Positions 51,524 through 61,916 of a stretch of 64,000 nucleotides of DNA are shown one piece after another. Both the position numbers and the translations under genes were made by a program. The notes beneath the pieces are model-generated. The model was not told where the DNA came from, did not search any database, and was given only the letters and a program-made list of their open reading frames with translations. The stretch comes from Microbacterium aurantiacum (GTDB lineage Bacteria > Actinomycetota > Actinomycetes > Actinomycetales > Microbacteriaceae). The first letter of the stretch is position 1, and every line of letters begins with the position of its first letter. Location: contig NZ_PGGU01000006.1 in the NCBI RefSeq assembly GCF_002872075.1, positions 124,001-188,000 on the forward strand, written 5' to 3'.

Positions 51524-54220
51524 GTGACCCCCGAACACACTTTCTCCGAACCCACGAACACCGAGGCCATCCGCGTCATCGGACGCTTCGAAGCGGGCCG
51601 TGGCATTCCGGACCAGATGCGCTCCGACGTCCGGATGCTCGGCGGCCTGCTCGGCCAGGTCCTGCGCGAATCCGGCGGGGATGGCCTCTTCGAGGACGTC
51701 GAGCGGCTGCGACTCGCCACCATCCAGGCCTACGACCAGGAGACGCCCGCCGCCTTCGAGCGCGCCGCCGCGATCGCGGAGTCGTTCTCGGTCGCTCGCG
51801 CCGATGAGGTCGCCCGCGCCTTCACCTGCTACTTCCACCTGGTGAACCTCGCGGAGGAGCACCAGCGGGTGAGGGTGCTGCGCGAACGCGCGGGACAGCC
51901 GGGGCGGGAGGACGCCGCCGACACCGTCGCCACCGCATACGCGCGGCTCAAGTCCGAGGTCGGCGATGACGAGGCTCGCCGCCGGCTGGAGGAACTGCGC
52001 TTCCACCCCGTGTTCACGGCGCACCCCACCGAGGCCCGACGGCGCGCGGTGTCCTCGAGCATCCGGCGCCTCTCCGAACTGCTCACCCAGCACGATGCGG
52101 CGAGCGTCGACGGCGCCGAGGAACAGCGCGCCGAGCGACGGATGCTGGAGGAGATCGACACGCTCTGGCGCACCGCTCCCCTGCGTGCACAGAAACCGTC
52201 GCCCACCGACGAGGTGCGCACCGTGATGGGTGTGTTCGACGAGACGCTCTTCACCACCGTTCCGCATGTGTACCGGCGGATCGACGACGCACTGCGTGGC
52301 GCCGACTCCGGAGCGAGCGCACCTGTCGTGCCCGCCTTCGTGCGCGTCGGCTCCTGGGTCGGCGGTGACCGCGACGGCAACCCGTTCGTGACGGCATCCG
52401 TCACCAGGGAAGCCGCGCAGATCGCCTCCGACCATGTGCTCCGCGGGCTCGAGCGGGCGCTCGAGCGCATCGGCCGCACCCTCACCCTCGATGCGGAGGG
52501 CACGCCGCCCAGCGCCGCCGTCGTCGCGTTGTGGGATGCGTTCGCGGCCGCGGAGCCGTCGGTCGCCGCCGATCTCGCCAAGCGCTCCCCCGGTGAGCCG
52601 CACCGGCGAGTGCTCCTCGCCCTCGGCCGGCGCGTCGCAGCGACGCGGGACCGTACCGAGGCCCTGCGCTACCGCGTCCCCGAGGAGCTGCTCGAGGACC
52701 TGCGCGTCATCCAGGCCTCACTGGCCGATGCCGGAGCGAAGCGCCACGCCTTCGGCGGCATCCAGCATCTGATCTGGCAGGTCGAGACCTACGGCTTCCA
52801 TCTCACCGAGCTGGAGGTCCGCCAGCACTCCCAGGTGCACGCGAAGGCTCTCGCCGAACTCGACGGCGGCGGCGCTGTCAGCGACCAGACCGAAGAGGTG
52901 CTCGAGGTCTTCCGCGCGATCGCCGACATCCAGCGCGAATACGGCCTGCGCGCCGCCGGGCGCTACGTCGTGTCGTTCACGCAGTCGGCGTCCGATCTCG
53001 CCGCCGTGCACCGTCTCGCCCACCACGCACTCGGCGACGACGCGCCCGTGCTCGATGTGGTGCCCCTGTTCGAGACCTTCGCCGATCTGCAGGCCGCACC
53101 CGACATCCTCGCCGAGGTCGTCACCTTCCCCGAGTTCCGGGCGCGGATGGCCGCGACCGGCAACCGCCTGGAGGTCATGCTCGGCTACTCGGACTCGTCG
53201 AAGGACGTCGGCCCGGTCGCCGCCAACCTCGCGCTGTACGAGGCACAGGAGAAGATCGCCCTGTGGGCGCAGGAATCGGGCATCACGCTCACCCTGTTCC
53301 ACGGTCGCGGCGGGGCGCTCGGGCGCGGCGGCGGGCCGGCGAACTCCGCGATCCTCGCGCAGCCGCCGCACTCCGTGGACGGCCGCTTCAAGCTCACAGA
53401 GCAGGGCGAGGTCATCTTCGCGCGCTACGGCGAGCCGGCCATCGCGATGCGTCACATCGACCAGGTCGCCGCGGCGACCCTGCTCGCGTCGTCGCCCACC
53501 GTGGAGGCGCGCACCAGCAGCGCGGCGACCCGCTATGCCGGCATCGCCTCGGTCATGGATGTCGCCTCGCGGGAGCGCTTCTTCTCGCTGGTCAAGGCCG
53601 AGGGCTTCGCGCCCTGGTTCGCGACGGTGACCCCGATGGAGGAGATCGGCCTGCTCGCCCTCGGCTCGCGCCCCGCGCGCCGCGGCCTCTCGGTCGAGTC
53701 CCTCGAAGATCTCCGCGCCATCCCGTGGGTGTTCGCCTGGACGCAGGCCCGCATCAACCTCGCCGGCTGGTTCGGCCTGGGCACCGCACTCGAGGCCGTC
53801 GGCGACGAGGCGCTGCTCGTCGAGGCGTACCGGGAGTGGCCGCTGCTGCGCACGATGGTCGACAACGTCGCGATGAGCCTGGCAAAGACAGACGAGCGCA
53901 TCGCGCGTCAGTACCTCGCCCTCGGCGACCGGGACGACCTCGCCGCCCTCGTGCTGGATGAGCTCGCCCTCACCCGCGAATGGGTCATCCGGCTCACCGG
54001 CGGGGACCGTCTGCTCGAGAACAAGCCCATCCTGCAGCGCGCCGTGCAGTTGCGCAGCCCGTACGTCGATGCGCTGTCGCTGCTGCAGCTGCGTGCGCTG
54101 CGCGCGCTGCGCTCCTCGGCGGCCTCGTCCCCGGAAGGTTCAGGGGCGGACGCCGAGCAGCAACGGCTCCTTCTGCTGTCCGTCAGCGGCGTCGCGGCCG
54201 GCCTGCAGAACACGGGCTGA
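51524..54220 (+). CDS. ppc: Phosphoenolpyruvate carboxylase
   Basis: An 898-residue enzyme carboxylating PEP to oxaloacetate, an anaplerotic step using bicarbonate. The catalytic His is in FTAHPTEARRRAV, the PEP-binding segment is VGGDRDGNPFVT, the active-site block VMLGYSDSSKDVGP and the FHGRGGALGRGGGP loop are intact, and the protein ends in the conserved QNTG. GTG 51524 is chosen over a longer frame at 51482 because of the directly abutting -10 box. Length is typical. Confidence 0.97.
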   Translation: MTPEHTFSEPTNTEAIRVIGRFEAGRGIPDQMRSDVRMLGGLLGQVLRESGGDGLFEDVERLRLATIQAYDQETPAAFERAAAIAESFSVARADEVARAFTCYFHLVNLAEEHQRVRVLRERAGQPGREDAADTVATAYARLKSEVGDDEARRRLEELRFHPVFTAHPTEARRRAVSSSIRRLSELLTQHDAASVDGAEEQRAERRMLEEIDTLWRTAPLRAQKPSPTDEVRTVMGVFDETLFTTVPHVYRRIDDALRGADSGASAPVVPAFVRVGSWVGGDRDGNPFVTASVTREAAQIASDHVLRGLERALERIGRTLTLDAEGTPPSAAVVALWDAFAAAEPSVAADLAKRSPGEPHRRVLLALGRRVAATRDRTEALRYRVPEELLEDLRVIQASLADAGAKRHAFGGIQHLIWQVETYGFHLTELEVRQHSQVHAKALAELDGGGAVSDQTEEVLEVFRAIADIQREYGLRAAGRYVVSFTQSASDLAAVHRLAHHALGDDAPVLDVVPLFETFADLQAAPDILAEVVTFPEFRARMAATGNRLEVMLGYSDSSKDVGPVAANLALYEAQEKIALWAQESGITLTLFHGRGGALGRGGGPANSAILAQPPHSVDGRFKLTEQGEVIFARYGEPAIAMRHIDQVAAATLLASSPTVEARTSSAATRYAGIASVMDVASRERFFSLVKAEGFAPWFATVTPMEEIGLLALGSRPARRGLSVESLEDLRAIPWVFAWTQARINLAGWFGLGTALEAVGDEALLVEAYREWPLLRTMVDNVAMSLAKTDERIARQYLALGDRDDLAALVLDELALTREWVIRLTGGDRLLENKPILQRAVQLRSPYVDALSLLQLRALRALRSSAASSPEGSGADAEQQRLLLLSVSGVAAGLQNTG

Positions 54221-54274
54221 CCGGCATCCGGCCGTAGGCGCCGAAGGATCTGGCGCCGCACGGTCGCGCGATAG

Positions 54275-55729
<1,455 letters not shown>

Positions 55730-55762
55730 GGCCGGTCGGCGCCTGAGGGCTCTCGGCCTCTC

Positions 55763-55816
55763 GGCACGAGGCACCGTTTCCCGCACGACACATCACGTTC
55801 CGCACGAGACATCACG
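55763..55816. repeat. Short tandem direct repeats downstream of gdhA
   Basis: CCGCACGACACATCACG (55781-55797) and CCGCACGAGACATCACG (55800-55816) differ at one base with a 19-base period; a diverged third unit begins near 55763 (GGCACGAGGCACC). The 139-base gap between gdhA and the convergent hexapeptide gene otherwise shows nothing recognisable. Confidence 0.6.
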
Positions 55817-55868
55817 CGTAGCGTGTCGCTTCGTTCGGGATGCGGTGTTTCGGAGCGGCGGAATGCTG

Positions 55869-56471
55869 CTAATCGGAGATCTCCCGATCATCGGCATGCC
55901 GCGCGAGCGATCGCCCGTACCGCTCGGTGAGCTGCACCATCACGTCCGGCGTGTCGCGGTCGACGCCGAACACGTAGCCGGGGAAGTCGAGCTCGCGCTG
56001 CGCCGCCGCGATCTCCTCGTGCCGGTCCGGCGAGAGCACCTGCACCGGGTCGCCGACCGCCACCCAGCCGATCGGCACGACGGCGTCCTCGGGCAGCACC
56101 GTCCGCAGGTGCACGACCGCGTTGATCCGCACCTCCGCGCGATCCCCGATATGCGCCCCGTTGAACACCCGCGTTCCGGTGGCGAGGAACACCTCGTCGC
56201 CGATGACCGCCCCGGAGACCGATGCCCCCGGGCCGATGAGCACGTGGTCGCCGATGTGCACGGGATTCGCCGAACTCGCGCGCACGATCGCGTTCTCCAT
56301 CACGATGACGTTGTCGCCGAGCGTGATCGGCCCGCCCTCCGCGGTGATCACGGCGCCGTGCAGCACCTGGCAGTCGGCGCCCATCCGCACGTCGCCGGAG
56401 ACCACGGCGGTGGGAGCGATGACGGCGGTGGCATGGATCCGGGGCCGAGCCCCGAGATGCTCGTACAACAT
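55869..56471 (-). CDS. Gamma-carbonic-anhydrase-like hexapeptide protein
   Basis: A 200-residue left-handed beta-helix protein of the gamma-CA/PaaY/YrdA group. Repeated hexapeptides run through residues 12-130 (ATAVIAPTAVVSGDVRMG, HIGDHVLIGPGASVSGAVIG). Three His candidates for the trimer-interface metal can be seen in QVLHGAVI, VHIGDHVL and FNGAHIGD. Whether it hydrates CO2 or is a CoA-dependent transferase cannot be settled. The ATG has TAGTCT six bases upstream, pointing to leaderless transcription. Confidence 0.85.
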   Translation of the reverse strand: MLYEHLGARPRIHATAVIAPTAVVSGDVRMGADCQVLHGAVITAEGGPITLGDNVIVMENAIVRASSANPVHIGDHVLIGPGASVSGAVIGDEVFLATGTRVFNGAHIGDRAEVRINAVVHLRTVLPEDAVVPIGWVAVGDPVQVLSPDRHEEIAAAQRELDFPGYVFGVDRDTPDVMVQLTERYGRSLARHADDREISD

Positions 56472-56477
56472 GACGTC

Positions 56478-56483
56478 AGACTA
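56478..56483 (-). promoter_or_regulatory. Candidate -10 box (TAGTCT) of the hexapeptide gene
   Basis: On the minus strand TAGTCT ends six bases before the ATG at 56471. Confidence 0.5.
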
Positions 56484-56488
56484 GCCGC

Positions 56489-56544
56489 CCGGATGCGGGC
56501 GCGCGCAGCATCCGGTTCGCTGACGTCGGCATTTCCGGATGCCG
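56489..56544 (-). terminator. Two hairpins beyond mfd
   Basis: Beyond the mfd stop on the minus strand lie CGGCAT/ATGCCG (56527-56532 with 56539-56544) and then CCGGATGC/GCATCCGG (56489-56496 with 56508-56515). Either or both may end the mfd transcript before the next promoter. Confidence 0.5.
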
Positions 56545-56558
56545 CGACGATCCCCGAG

Positions 56559-59500
56559 CTACTCGGCCTTGACCGGTTCGGGGAAGATCGCCGTGAACAG
56601 CTGGCCGACCCAGGTCAGCAGCTCCGCATCGGCGAGGGGCTCGACACCGACCCCGATCGGCGAGGCGATCGTGGGCATCGGCACGACCAGGGCCTCTCCC
56701 CCGGCGACCAGCTTCGCCTTCGGGTAGAGGCGTTGCAGCCGCACCTTCATCGAGTCCTCGAGGTGAGCGGGGGCGATGCGCAGGTTCGAGCCCATCACCA
56801 CGACGTCGGTCAGCCCCACTCGAGCCGCGCGGCGTCGCAGGCGCGCGACGGCGAGCAGGCCCTCGACCTCGGCCGGCGGTGCGCCGTAGCGGTCGGTGAG
56901 TTCTTCGACGACCAGGTCGATCGCGTCGTCCTTCGCGGTCGCCGTGGATGCGGCGGAGAGCTTCTGGTAGGCCTCCAACCGCAGGCGCTCGCTGTCGATG
57001 TAGTCCTCAGGGATGCGAGCGTCCAGCGGCAGCTCGAGACGCAGCTCGGCTCCCGTCTCGACCTCGTCGCCGCGGAAGGTCGCCACCGCCTCGCCGATCA
57101 TCCGCAGATACAGGTCGAAGCCGACGCCGGCGATGTGTCCGGCCTGCTGCGCACCGAGGAGGTTGCCCGCGCCGCGGAGCTCGAGGTCCTTCAGGGCCAC
57201 CTGCATGCCGGAGCCGAGGTCGTTGTTCACCGCGATCGTCTGCAGCCGGTCGGCGGCTGTCTCGGAGAGGGGCTTCATCTCGTCGTAGAGGAAGTAGGCG
57301 TAGGCCCGCTCGCGTCCTCTGCCGACGCGACCGCGCAGCTGATGCAGCTGCGACAGTCCGTACTTGTCGGCCCTGTCGATGATGATCGTGTTCGCGTTCG
57401 AGATGTCGAGGCCGGTCTCGATGATCGTCGTGCAGACGAGCACGTCGAACTTCCGCTCCCAGAAGTCGTCGACGACCTGCTCCAGCTGGTGCTCGCCCAG
57501 CTGCCCGTGGGCGACGGCGATCCGTGCTTCCGGTACCAGCTCGGCAAGCTGTGCGGCGACCCGCTGGATCGACTGCACGCGGTTGTGCACGAAGAAGATC
57601 TGGCCCTCGCGGAGGATCTCGCGGCGGATGGCCGCCGTGATCTGCTTGTCGCTGCGCGGCCCGACGAACGAGAGGATCGGATGCCGGTCTTCCGGCGGCG
57701 TCTGCAGGGTCGACATCTCGCGGATGCCGGTGACCGCCATCTCGAGCGTCCTGGGGATCGGCGTGGCGCTCATCGCGAGGATGTCGACGTTGGTCTTCAT
57801 CTTCTTCAGCGCGTCCTTGTGCTCGACGCCGAACCGCTGCTCCTCATCGATGATCATCAGCCCCAGATCCTTGAAGATGATCTGGTCCGTGAGGATGCGG
57901 TGCGTGCCGATGACCATGTCGATCGAACCGTCGAGCAGACCCTGGAGGGTGAGCCTCGCCTCCTTGTCGGACTGGAACCGGGACAGCGGGCGCACCTTCA
58001 CCGGGAATCCGGCGAAGCGCTCGGTGAACGTCTCCAGGTGCTGCTTGACCAGCAGGGTCGTCGGCACGAGCATCGCGACCTGCTTGCCGTCCTGTATCGC
58101 CTTGAAGGCGGCACGAACCGCGACCTCGGTCTTGCCGAAGCCGACATCGCCCGAGAGCAGCCGGTCCATCGGGATCGGCCGCTCCATGTCGGCCTTGATC
58201 TCGTCGATGGTCTGCAGCTGATCGGGCGTCTCTGCGAACGGGAACGCCTCCTCCAGTTCGCGCTGCCAGGGGGTGTCCGGTCCGAACGCATAGCCCTTCG
58301 CGCTCATCCGCGCCGAGTACAGCTTCACCAGCTCGACGGCGATGTCGCGGACCGCCTTGCGCGCCTTGCCCTTCGCCTGAGCCCAGTCGCTGCCGCCCAT
58401 CTTCGACAGAGTCGGCGCTTCGCCGCCGACGTACTTCGACAGCAGATCGAGCTGGTCTGTCGGGACGAACAGCTTGTCGCCCGGGTACCCGCGACGGGAC
58501 GGCGCGTACTCCAGCACGAGGTAGTCGCGGACCGACTTGGTCGCGTTGCGCCCGCCGGTGGACACCTCGCGTTTGGTCATCTCCACGAAGCGTCCGATGC
58601 CGTGGGTGGCATGCACGACGTGATCGCCGTTCTTCAGCTGCAGCGGGTCGACGACGTTCTTGCGGCGGGAAGCGAGCTTCTTGACGACACGCTGGTCGCC
58701 GCCGATCGTGCGCCCGTAGAACTCGTTGTCGGTGAGGACGGCGAGCTTCGCCTGCGGAATCTGGAAGCCGGCCTCGACCGATCCGGTGACGAGGGACGCG
58801 ATCCCGGCATCCGGAATCGAGCTCAGATCTTCCACCACTCGGGCGGCGATCCCCCGATCGGCGAGCACGTCGCGGGCGCGGTCCACGAGGCCGTGACCTG
58901 CGGCGATGACGACCACGCGCCAGCCGTCGCCCACCAGCGTCTGCACGAAGTCGATCGCGCCGTCGACGTTGCCGTGGAAGGAGGGGATGACGGCTGCGGC
59001 GAGATTCGCCGCATCGTCGTCGCCCTCGCCCAGGCCGACGCCGAACGGGCTGAGCCGCCACCAGACGCCGCCGCGATCTCGGACGACCTCGCGCAGCTGC
59101 GCGACGGTGAGGAAGTCACCGGCACCCAGGTCGATCGGGGCGGATGCTCCGGAGGTCGCCGCGCTCCAGGCGGCGTCGAGGAACTCGCGGTTGGTGTCGC
59201 CCAGGATGATCGCTCGTGCGGTCGAGCGTTCCGGGTCGACGATCGCCGTGGCGCTTCCCGCGGGAAGGTACTCGGCGAGCGACTTCAGCGGTCCCGAGAC
59301 GGCGGGCAGGAGCGACTCCATGCCCTCGACCGGGATGCCCTCAGCCATCTTCTCCAGCATCCCGGCGATGGCGGGGAAACCGCCGATGAGGGCGCGCGCT
59401 CGGTCGCGGACGTCGGCGGTGAGCAGCAGCTCGCGGCTGGGCGGCAGATCGACCCCGTCGACATCACCGGGCAGGGAGCGCTGGTCGGCGACGGAGAAGG

Positions 59501-60134
59501 CGCGGATCTGGTCGATCTCGTCGCCGAAGAACTCGACACGGAACGGATGCTCCGACGTCGGAGGGAACACATCGAGGATGCCGCCGCGCACCGCGAACTC
59601 GCCGCGCCGGGAGACCATGTCGACACGGGAGTAGGCGCGCTCGACGAGTTGTTCGGCGACGACGTCGAGGTCGTTGCCGCGCGAGCTCGTGCGGAGTTCG
59701 AGCGGGGCGATCTCGCCGAGGTTCCCGGCGATCGGCTGCAGGGCCGCCCGTACCGAGGCGACGACGATGAGGGGATGCTCCCCGGACCAGTCCGCGATGC
59801 GGCGGAGGGTCTGCAGACGCTGGCCGACCGTGTCGGGGCTCGGACTCAGGCGCTCGTGGGGCAGGGTCTCCCATGCCGGGAACGTGAGCACATCGGCATC
59901 CGGCATGTAGGCGCCGAGCGCCAGGGCGAGCGTCTCCGCACGCCGGCCGGTCGGGGCGACGGCGAGCAGTGCCGCCGGGTGACCCGCATCGCGTCGCCGC
60001 TGCAGGAGCCCGGCGAGCGCCGGCGCGTCCAATCCGTCGACGAGACCGAGGTCTGCATCGGTCTGCGCCCAGGTGAGGGCGTCACGATAAAGGGTCGCCT
60101 CTTCCAAGGCGCGCAGAATCCCCGAAACAGTCAC
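56559..60134 (-). CDS. mfd: Transcription-repair coupling factor
   Basis: A 1191-residue translocase that removes stalled RNA polymerase from DNA lesions and recruits UvrA. In order: an N-terminal UvrB-like module (about 1-330), the RNA-polymerase-interacting domain (about 480-560, GDHVVHATHGIGRFVEM), a RecG-like helicase core with Walker A LLSGDVGFGKTEVA and DEEQ box MIIDEEQRFGV, the translocation segment, and a C-terminal UvrA-masking domain. The GTG start has TAGGCT six bases upstream. Full length, no visible lesion. It is divergent from the acetyltransferase. Confidence 0.97.
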   Translation of the reverse strand: MTVSGILRALEEATLYRDALTWAQTDADLGLVDGLDAPALAGLLQRRRDAGHPAALLAVAPTGRRAETLALALGAYMPDADVLTFPAWETLPHERLSPSPDTVGQRLQTLRRIADWSGEHPLIVVASVRAALQPIAGNLGEIAPLELRTSSRGNDLDVVAEQLVERAYSRVDMVSRRGEFAVRGGILDVFPPTSEHPFRVEFFGDEIDQIRAFSVADQRSLPGDVDGVDLPPSRELLLTADVRDRARALIGGFPAIAGMLEKMAEGIPVEGMESLLPAVSGPLKSLAEYLPAGSATAIVDPERSTARAIILGDTNREFLDAAWSAATSGASAPIDLGAGDFLTVAQLREVVRDRGGVWWRLSPFGVGLGEGDDDAANLAAAVIPSFHGNVDGAIDFVQTLVGDGWRVVVIAAGHGLVDRARDVLADRGIAARVVEDLSSIPDAGIASLVTGSVEAGFQIPQAKLAVLTDNEFYGRTIGGDQRVVKKLASRRKNVVDPLQLKNGDHVVHATHGIGRFVEMTKREVSTGGRNATKSVRDYLVLEYAPSRRGYPGDKLFVPTDQLDLLSKYVGGEAPTLSKMGGSDWAQAKGKARKAVRDIAVELVKLYSARMSAKGYAFGPDTPWQRELEEAFPFAETPDQLQTIDEIKADMERPIPMDRLLSGDVGFGKTEVAVRAAFKAIQDGKQVAMLVPTTLLVKQHLETFTERFAGFPVKVRPLSRFQSDKEARLTLQGLLDGSIDMVIGTHRILTDQIIFKDLGLMIIDEEQRFGVEHKDALKKMKTNVDILAMSATPIPRTLEMAVTGIREMSTLQTPPEDRHPILSFVGPRSDKQITAAIRREILREGQIFFVHNRVQSIQRVAAQLAELVPEARIAVAHGQLGEHQLEQVVDDFWERKFDVLVCTTIIETGLDISNANTIIIDRADKYGLSQLHQLRGRVGRGRERAYAYFLYDEMKPLSETAADRLQTIAVNNDLGSGMQVALKDLELRGAGNLLGAQQAGHIAGVGFDLYLRMIGEAVATFRGDEVETGAELRLELPLDARIPEDYIDSERLRLEAYQKLSAASTATAKDDAIDLVVEELTDRYGAPPAEVEGLLAVARLRRRAARVGLTDVVVMGSNLRIAPAHLEDSMKVRLQRLYPKAKLVAGGEALVVPMPTIASPIGVGVEPLADAELLTWVGQLFTAIFPEPVKAE

Positions 60135-60140
60135 CGCACA

Positions 60141-60146
60141 AGCCTA
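60141..60146 (-). promoter_or_regulatory. Candidate -10 box (TAGGCT) of mfd
   Basis: On the minus strand TAGGCT ends six bases before the GTG at 60134; there is no Shine-Dalgarno in the gap. Confidence 0.55.
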
Positions 60147-60177
60147 GGCGGTCCCTCCGACACTGCGCGGCGGACCA

Positions 60178-60183
60178 TAGGAT
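60178..60183 (+). promoter_or_regulatory. Candidate -10 box (TAGGAT) of the acetyltransferase gene
   Basis: TAGGAT ends six bases before the ATG at 60190; it is divergent from the mfd box with 31 bases between them. Confidence 0.5.
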
Positions 60184-60189
60184 GCCGGA

Positions 60190-60753
60190 ATGGAACCGGT
60201 CATCCTCACCACTGAACGTCTCGTGCTGCGCGCGCCCGGCGAGGCGGACGTCGACGCGATCGTGCAGGCATGCCAGGATCCGGAGATCCCGCGGTACACA
60301 CCGGTGCCGAGTCCCTATCGACGCGAAGACGGCGAAGGCTATGTGAAGCTCATCGGCGAATGGTGGGCCGAGGGCAGCCAGACGATCTGGTGCGCGTACC
60401 GAGACGGTGAGCTGGTGGCGTCGATCGGCCTGCACCGCATCGTCGAGCACGTGACGGGCGGCCACGCCGAGCTCGGGTACTGGGTGGCAGCGCCCGCTCG
60501 GGGCAACGGCTATCTCGTCGAGGCGGCGCGCGCGGTCATCGACTGGGGCTTCGCCGAACTCGGACTCGCGCGCATCCGCTGGCAGGCGGTCGTCGGCAAC
60601 GTGCCCTCGGCCCGCGCCGCCCGCACCCTCGGGTTCCGCTACGAAGGGCTGCAGCGCCAGGCCCTCACGAGTCCGCGCGGACGCGACGACGGCTGGATGG
60701 CCGGGCTGCTCGCGACGGACGACCGGACGCCGGTGGAGTGGCCCATCCTCTGA
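60190..60753 (+). CDS. GNAT family N-acetyltransferase (RimJ/RimL-like)
   Basis: A 187-residue acetyl-CoA-dependent acetyltransferase. It begins with the RimJ-type LTTERLVLRAPGEAD pattern; the acetyl-CoA loop region is GYWVAAPARGNGYLVEAARAV, and NVPSARAARTLGFRYEG is the conserved late segment. Targets in this group include ribosomal protein N-termini and small amines; this one is unknown. The start is supported by a -10 box six bases upstream. Confidence 0.88.
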   Translation: MEPVILTTERLVLRAPGEADVDAIVQACQDPEIPRYTPVPSPYRREDGEGYVKLIGEWWAEGSQTIWCAYRDGELVASIGLHRIVEHVTGGHAELGYWVAAPARGNGYLVEAARAVIDWGFAELGLARIRWQAVVGNVPSARAARTLGFRYEGLQRQALTSPRGRDDGWMAGLLATDDRTPVEWPIL

Positions 60754-60803
60754 GGCGGCGATCCCGGGGTGACAGCGTCGGACGCCGGTGACAGGATGAT
60801 TCC

Positions 60804-61667
60804 ATGCCGGAGATGCCGGAGGTCCAAGGGCTCGTCGCCTTCCTCGGCGAGCGCGCCGTCGGCCGGACGATCACCCGCGCGACTGTGTCCGCGATCTCCG
60901 CTCTGAAGACCTACGATCCGCCGATCACGGCGCTGCAGGAAGCCGCGATCACCGCATCAGCTCGCCGGGGCAAGTTCATCGTGCTCTCCTGCGGCGATGA
61001 ATTGCACCTCGCCTTCCACCTGGCCAAGGCCGGCTGGCTGCGCTGGTACGACGCCCTACCGGCCACACTGATCAGACCGGGGAAGTCGCCCATCGCTTTG
61101 CGTGTCGCCCTTGACGACGGCAGCGGCTTCGACCTCACCGAGGCGGGCACGAAGAAGTCGCTCGCCGTCTACGTGGTGCGCGATCCGCAAGATGTACCGG
61201 GGATCGCCCGGCTGGGGCCGGACCCGCTGGACCCGCACTTCACCCGCGACGTCTTCGCAGGACTCCTCGAGGGGCGGCGGATGCAGATCAAGGGATTGCT
61301 GCGCGACCAGGCGGTGATCGCCGGCATCGGCAACGCCTACTCCGACGAGATCCTGCACGCCGCCCGCATGTCTCCGTATGCCGCCTCCGGAAAACTCGGC
61401 GCCGAAGAGATCGACCGGCTCTTCGAGGCGATGCAGTCGACGCTGCGCGACGCCGTGGCAGAAGCATCCGGAAAGCCGCCGGCAGATCTGAAGGATGCCA
61501 AACGCCGAGGCATGCAGGTGCACGCCCGCCGAGGCGAGGCCTGTCCCGTCTGCGGAGACACCGTGCGCAGCGTGTTCTTCGCCGATCGCTCGCTCGAGTA
61601 CTGCCCCACCTGCCAGACCGGCGGCAAGCCGCTGGCCGACCGGCGGCTGTCGCGTCTGCTGAAATGA
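60804..61667 (+). CDS. Fpg/Nei family DNA glycosylase
   Basis: A 287-residue bifunctional base-excision repair glycosylase/lyase. The mature N-terminus PEMPEV supplies catalytic Pro2 and Glu3; the helix-two-turn-helix includes LLRDQAVIAGIGNAYSDEIL with Asn; and the C-terminal zinc finger has CPVCG and CPTCQTGG Cys pairs. The residues match neither Fpg nor Nei strictly, so oxidised purines or pyrimidines are both possible; some actinobacterial relatives lack activity. CAGGAT ends six bases before the ATG. Confidence 0.9.
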   Translation: MPEMPEVQGLVAFLGERAVGRTITRATVSAISALKTYDPPITALQEAAITASARRGKFIVLSCGDELHLAFHLAKAGWLRWYDALPATLIRPGKSPIALRVALDDGSGFDLTEAGTKKSLAVYVVRDPQDVPGIARLGPDPLDPHFTRDVFAGLLEGRRMQIKGLLRDQAVIAGIGNAYSDEILHAARMSPYAASGKLGAEEIDRLFEAMQSTLRDAVAEASGKPPADLKDAKRRGMQVHARRGEACPVCGDTVRSVFFADRSLEYCPTCQTGGKPLADRRLSRLLK

Positions 61668-61706
61668 CCACGACACCGGGAATGAAATCCATTCAGACGC
61701 GTTGAC

Positions 61707-61712
61707 TACACT
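61707..61712 (+). promoter_or_regulatory. Candidate -10 box (TACACT) of the rib operon
   Basis: TACACT ends 11 bases before the FMN riboswitch; transcription would start near 61719, just ahead of its first stem. Confidence 0.45.
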
Positions 61713-61723
61713 CAGAGCAACAA

Positions 61724-61865
61724 CGTGCTCCGGGGTCGGTGAGAATCCGAACCGGCGGTGACAGTCCGCGAGCGCCCAGGGAAACCGAGGCGTTGACCCG
61801 GTGAAATTCCGGGACCGACGGTGATGCGAGGGAAACCCTCGCTAGTCCGGATGGGAGGCAGCACG
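61724..61865 (+). ncRNA. FMN riboswitch (RFN element)
   Basis: The conserved RFN core is clear: GGGGTCGGTGAGAATCCG near the 5' side, ACCGGCGGTGACAGTCCGCG in P3, GACCCGGTGAAATTCCGGGA, CCGACGGTGATGCG, and AGTCCGGATGGGAGGCAGCA at the 3' side. CGTGCT (61724-61729) and AGCACG (61860-61865) close P1. It lies 51 bases before ribD; with no strong terminator behind it, control of ribD translation initiation by FMN is likely. Confidence 0.95.
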
Positions 61866-61916
61866 AGGCGCAAGCGCGTCTTCTGCCACCCCCGGAGCCT
61901 CAGAGAAGGACAACGG

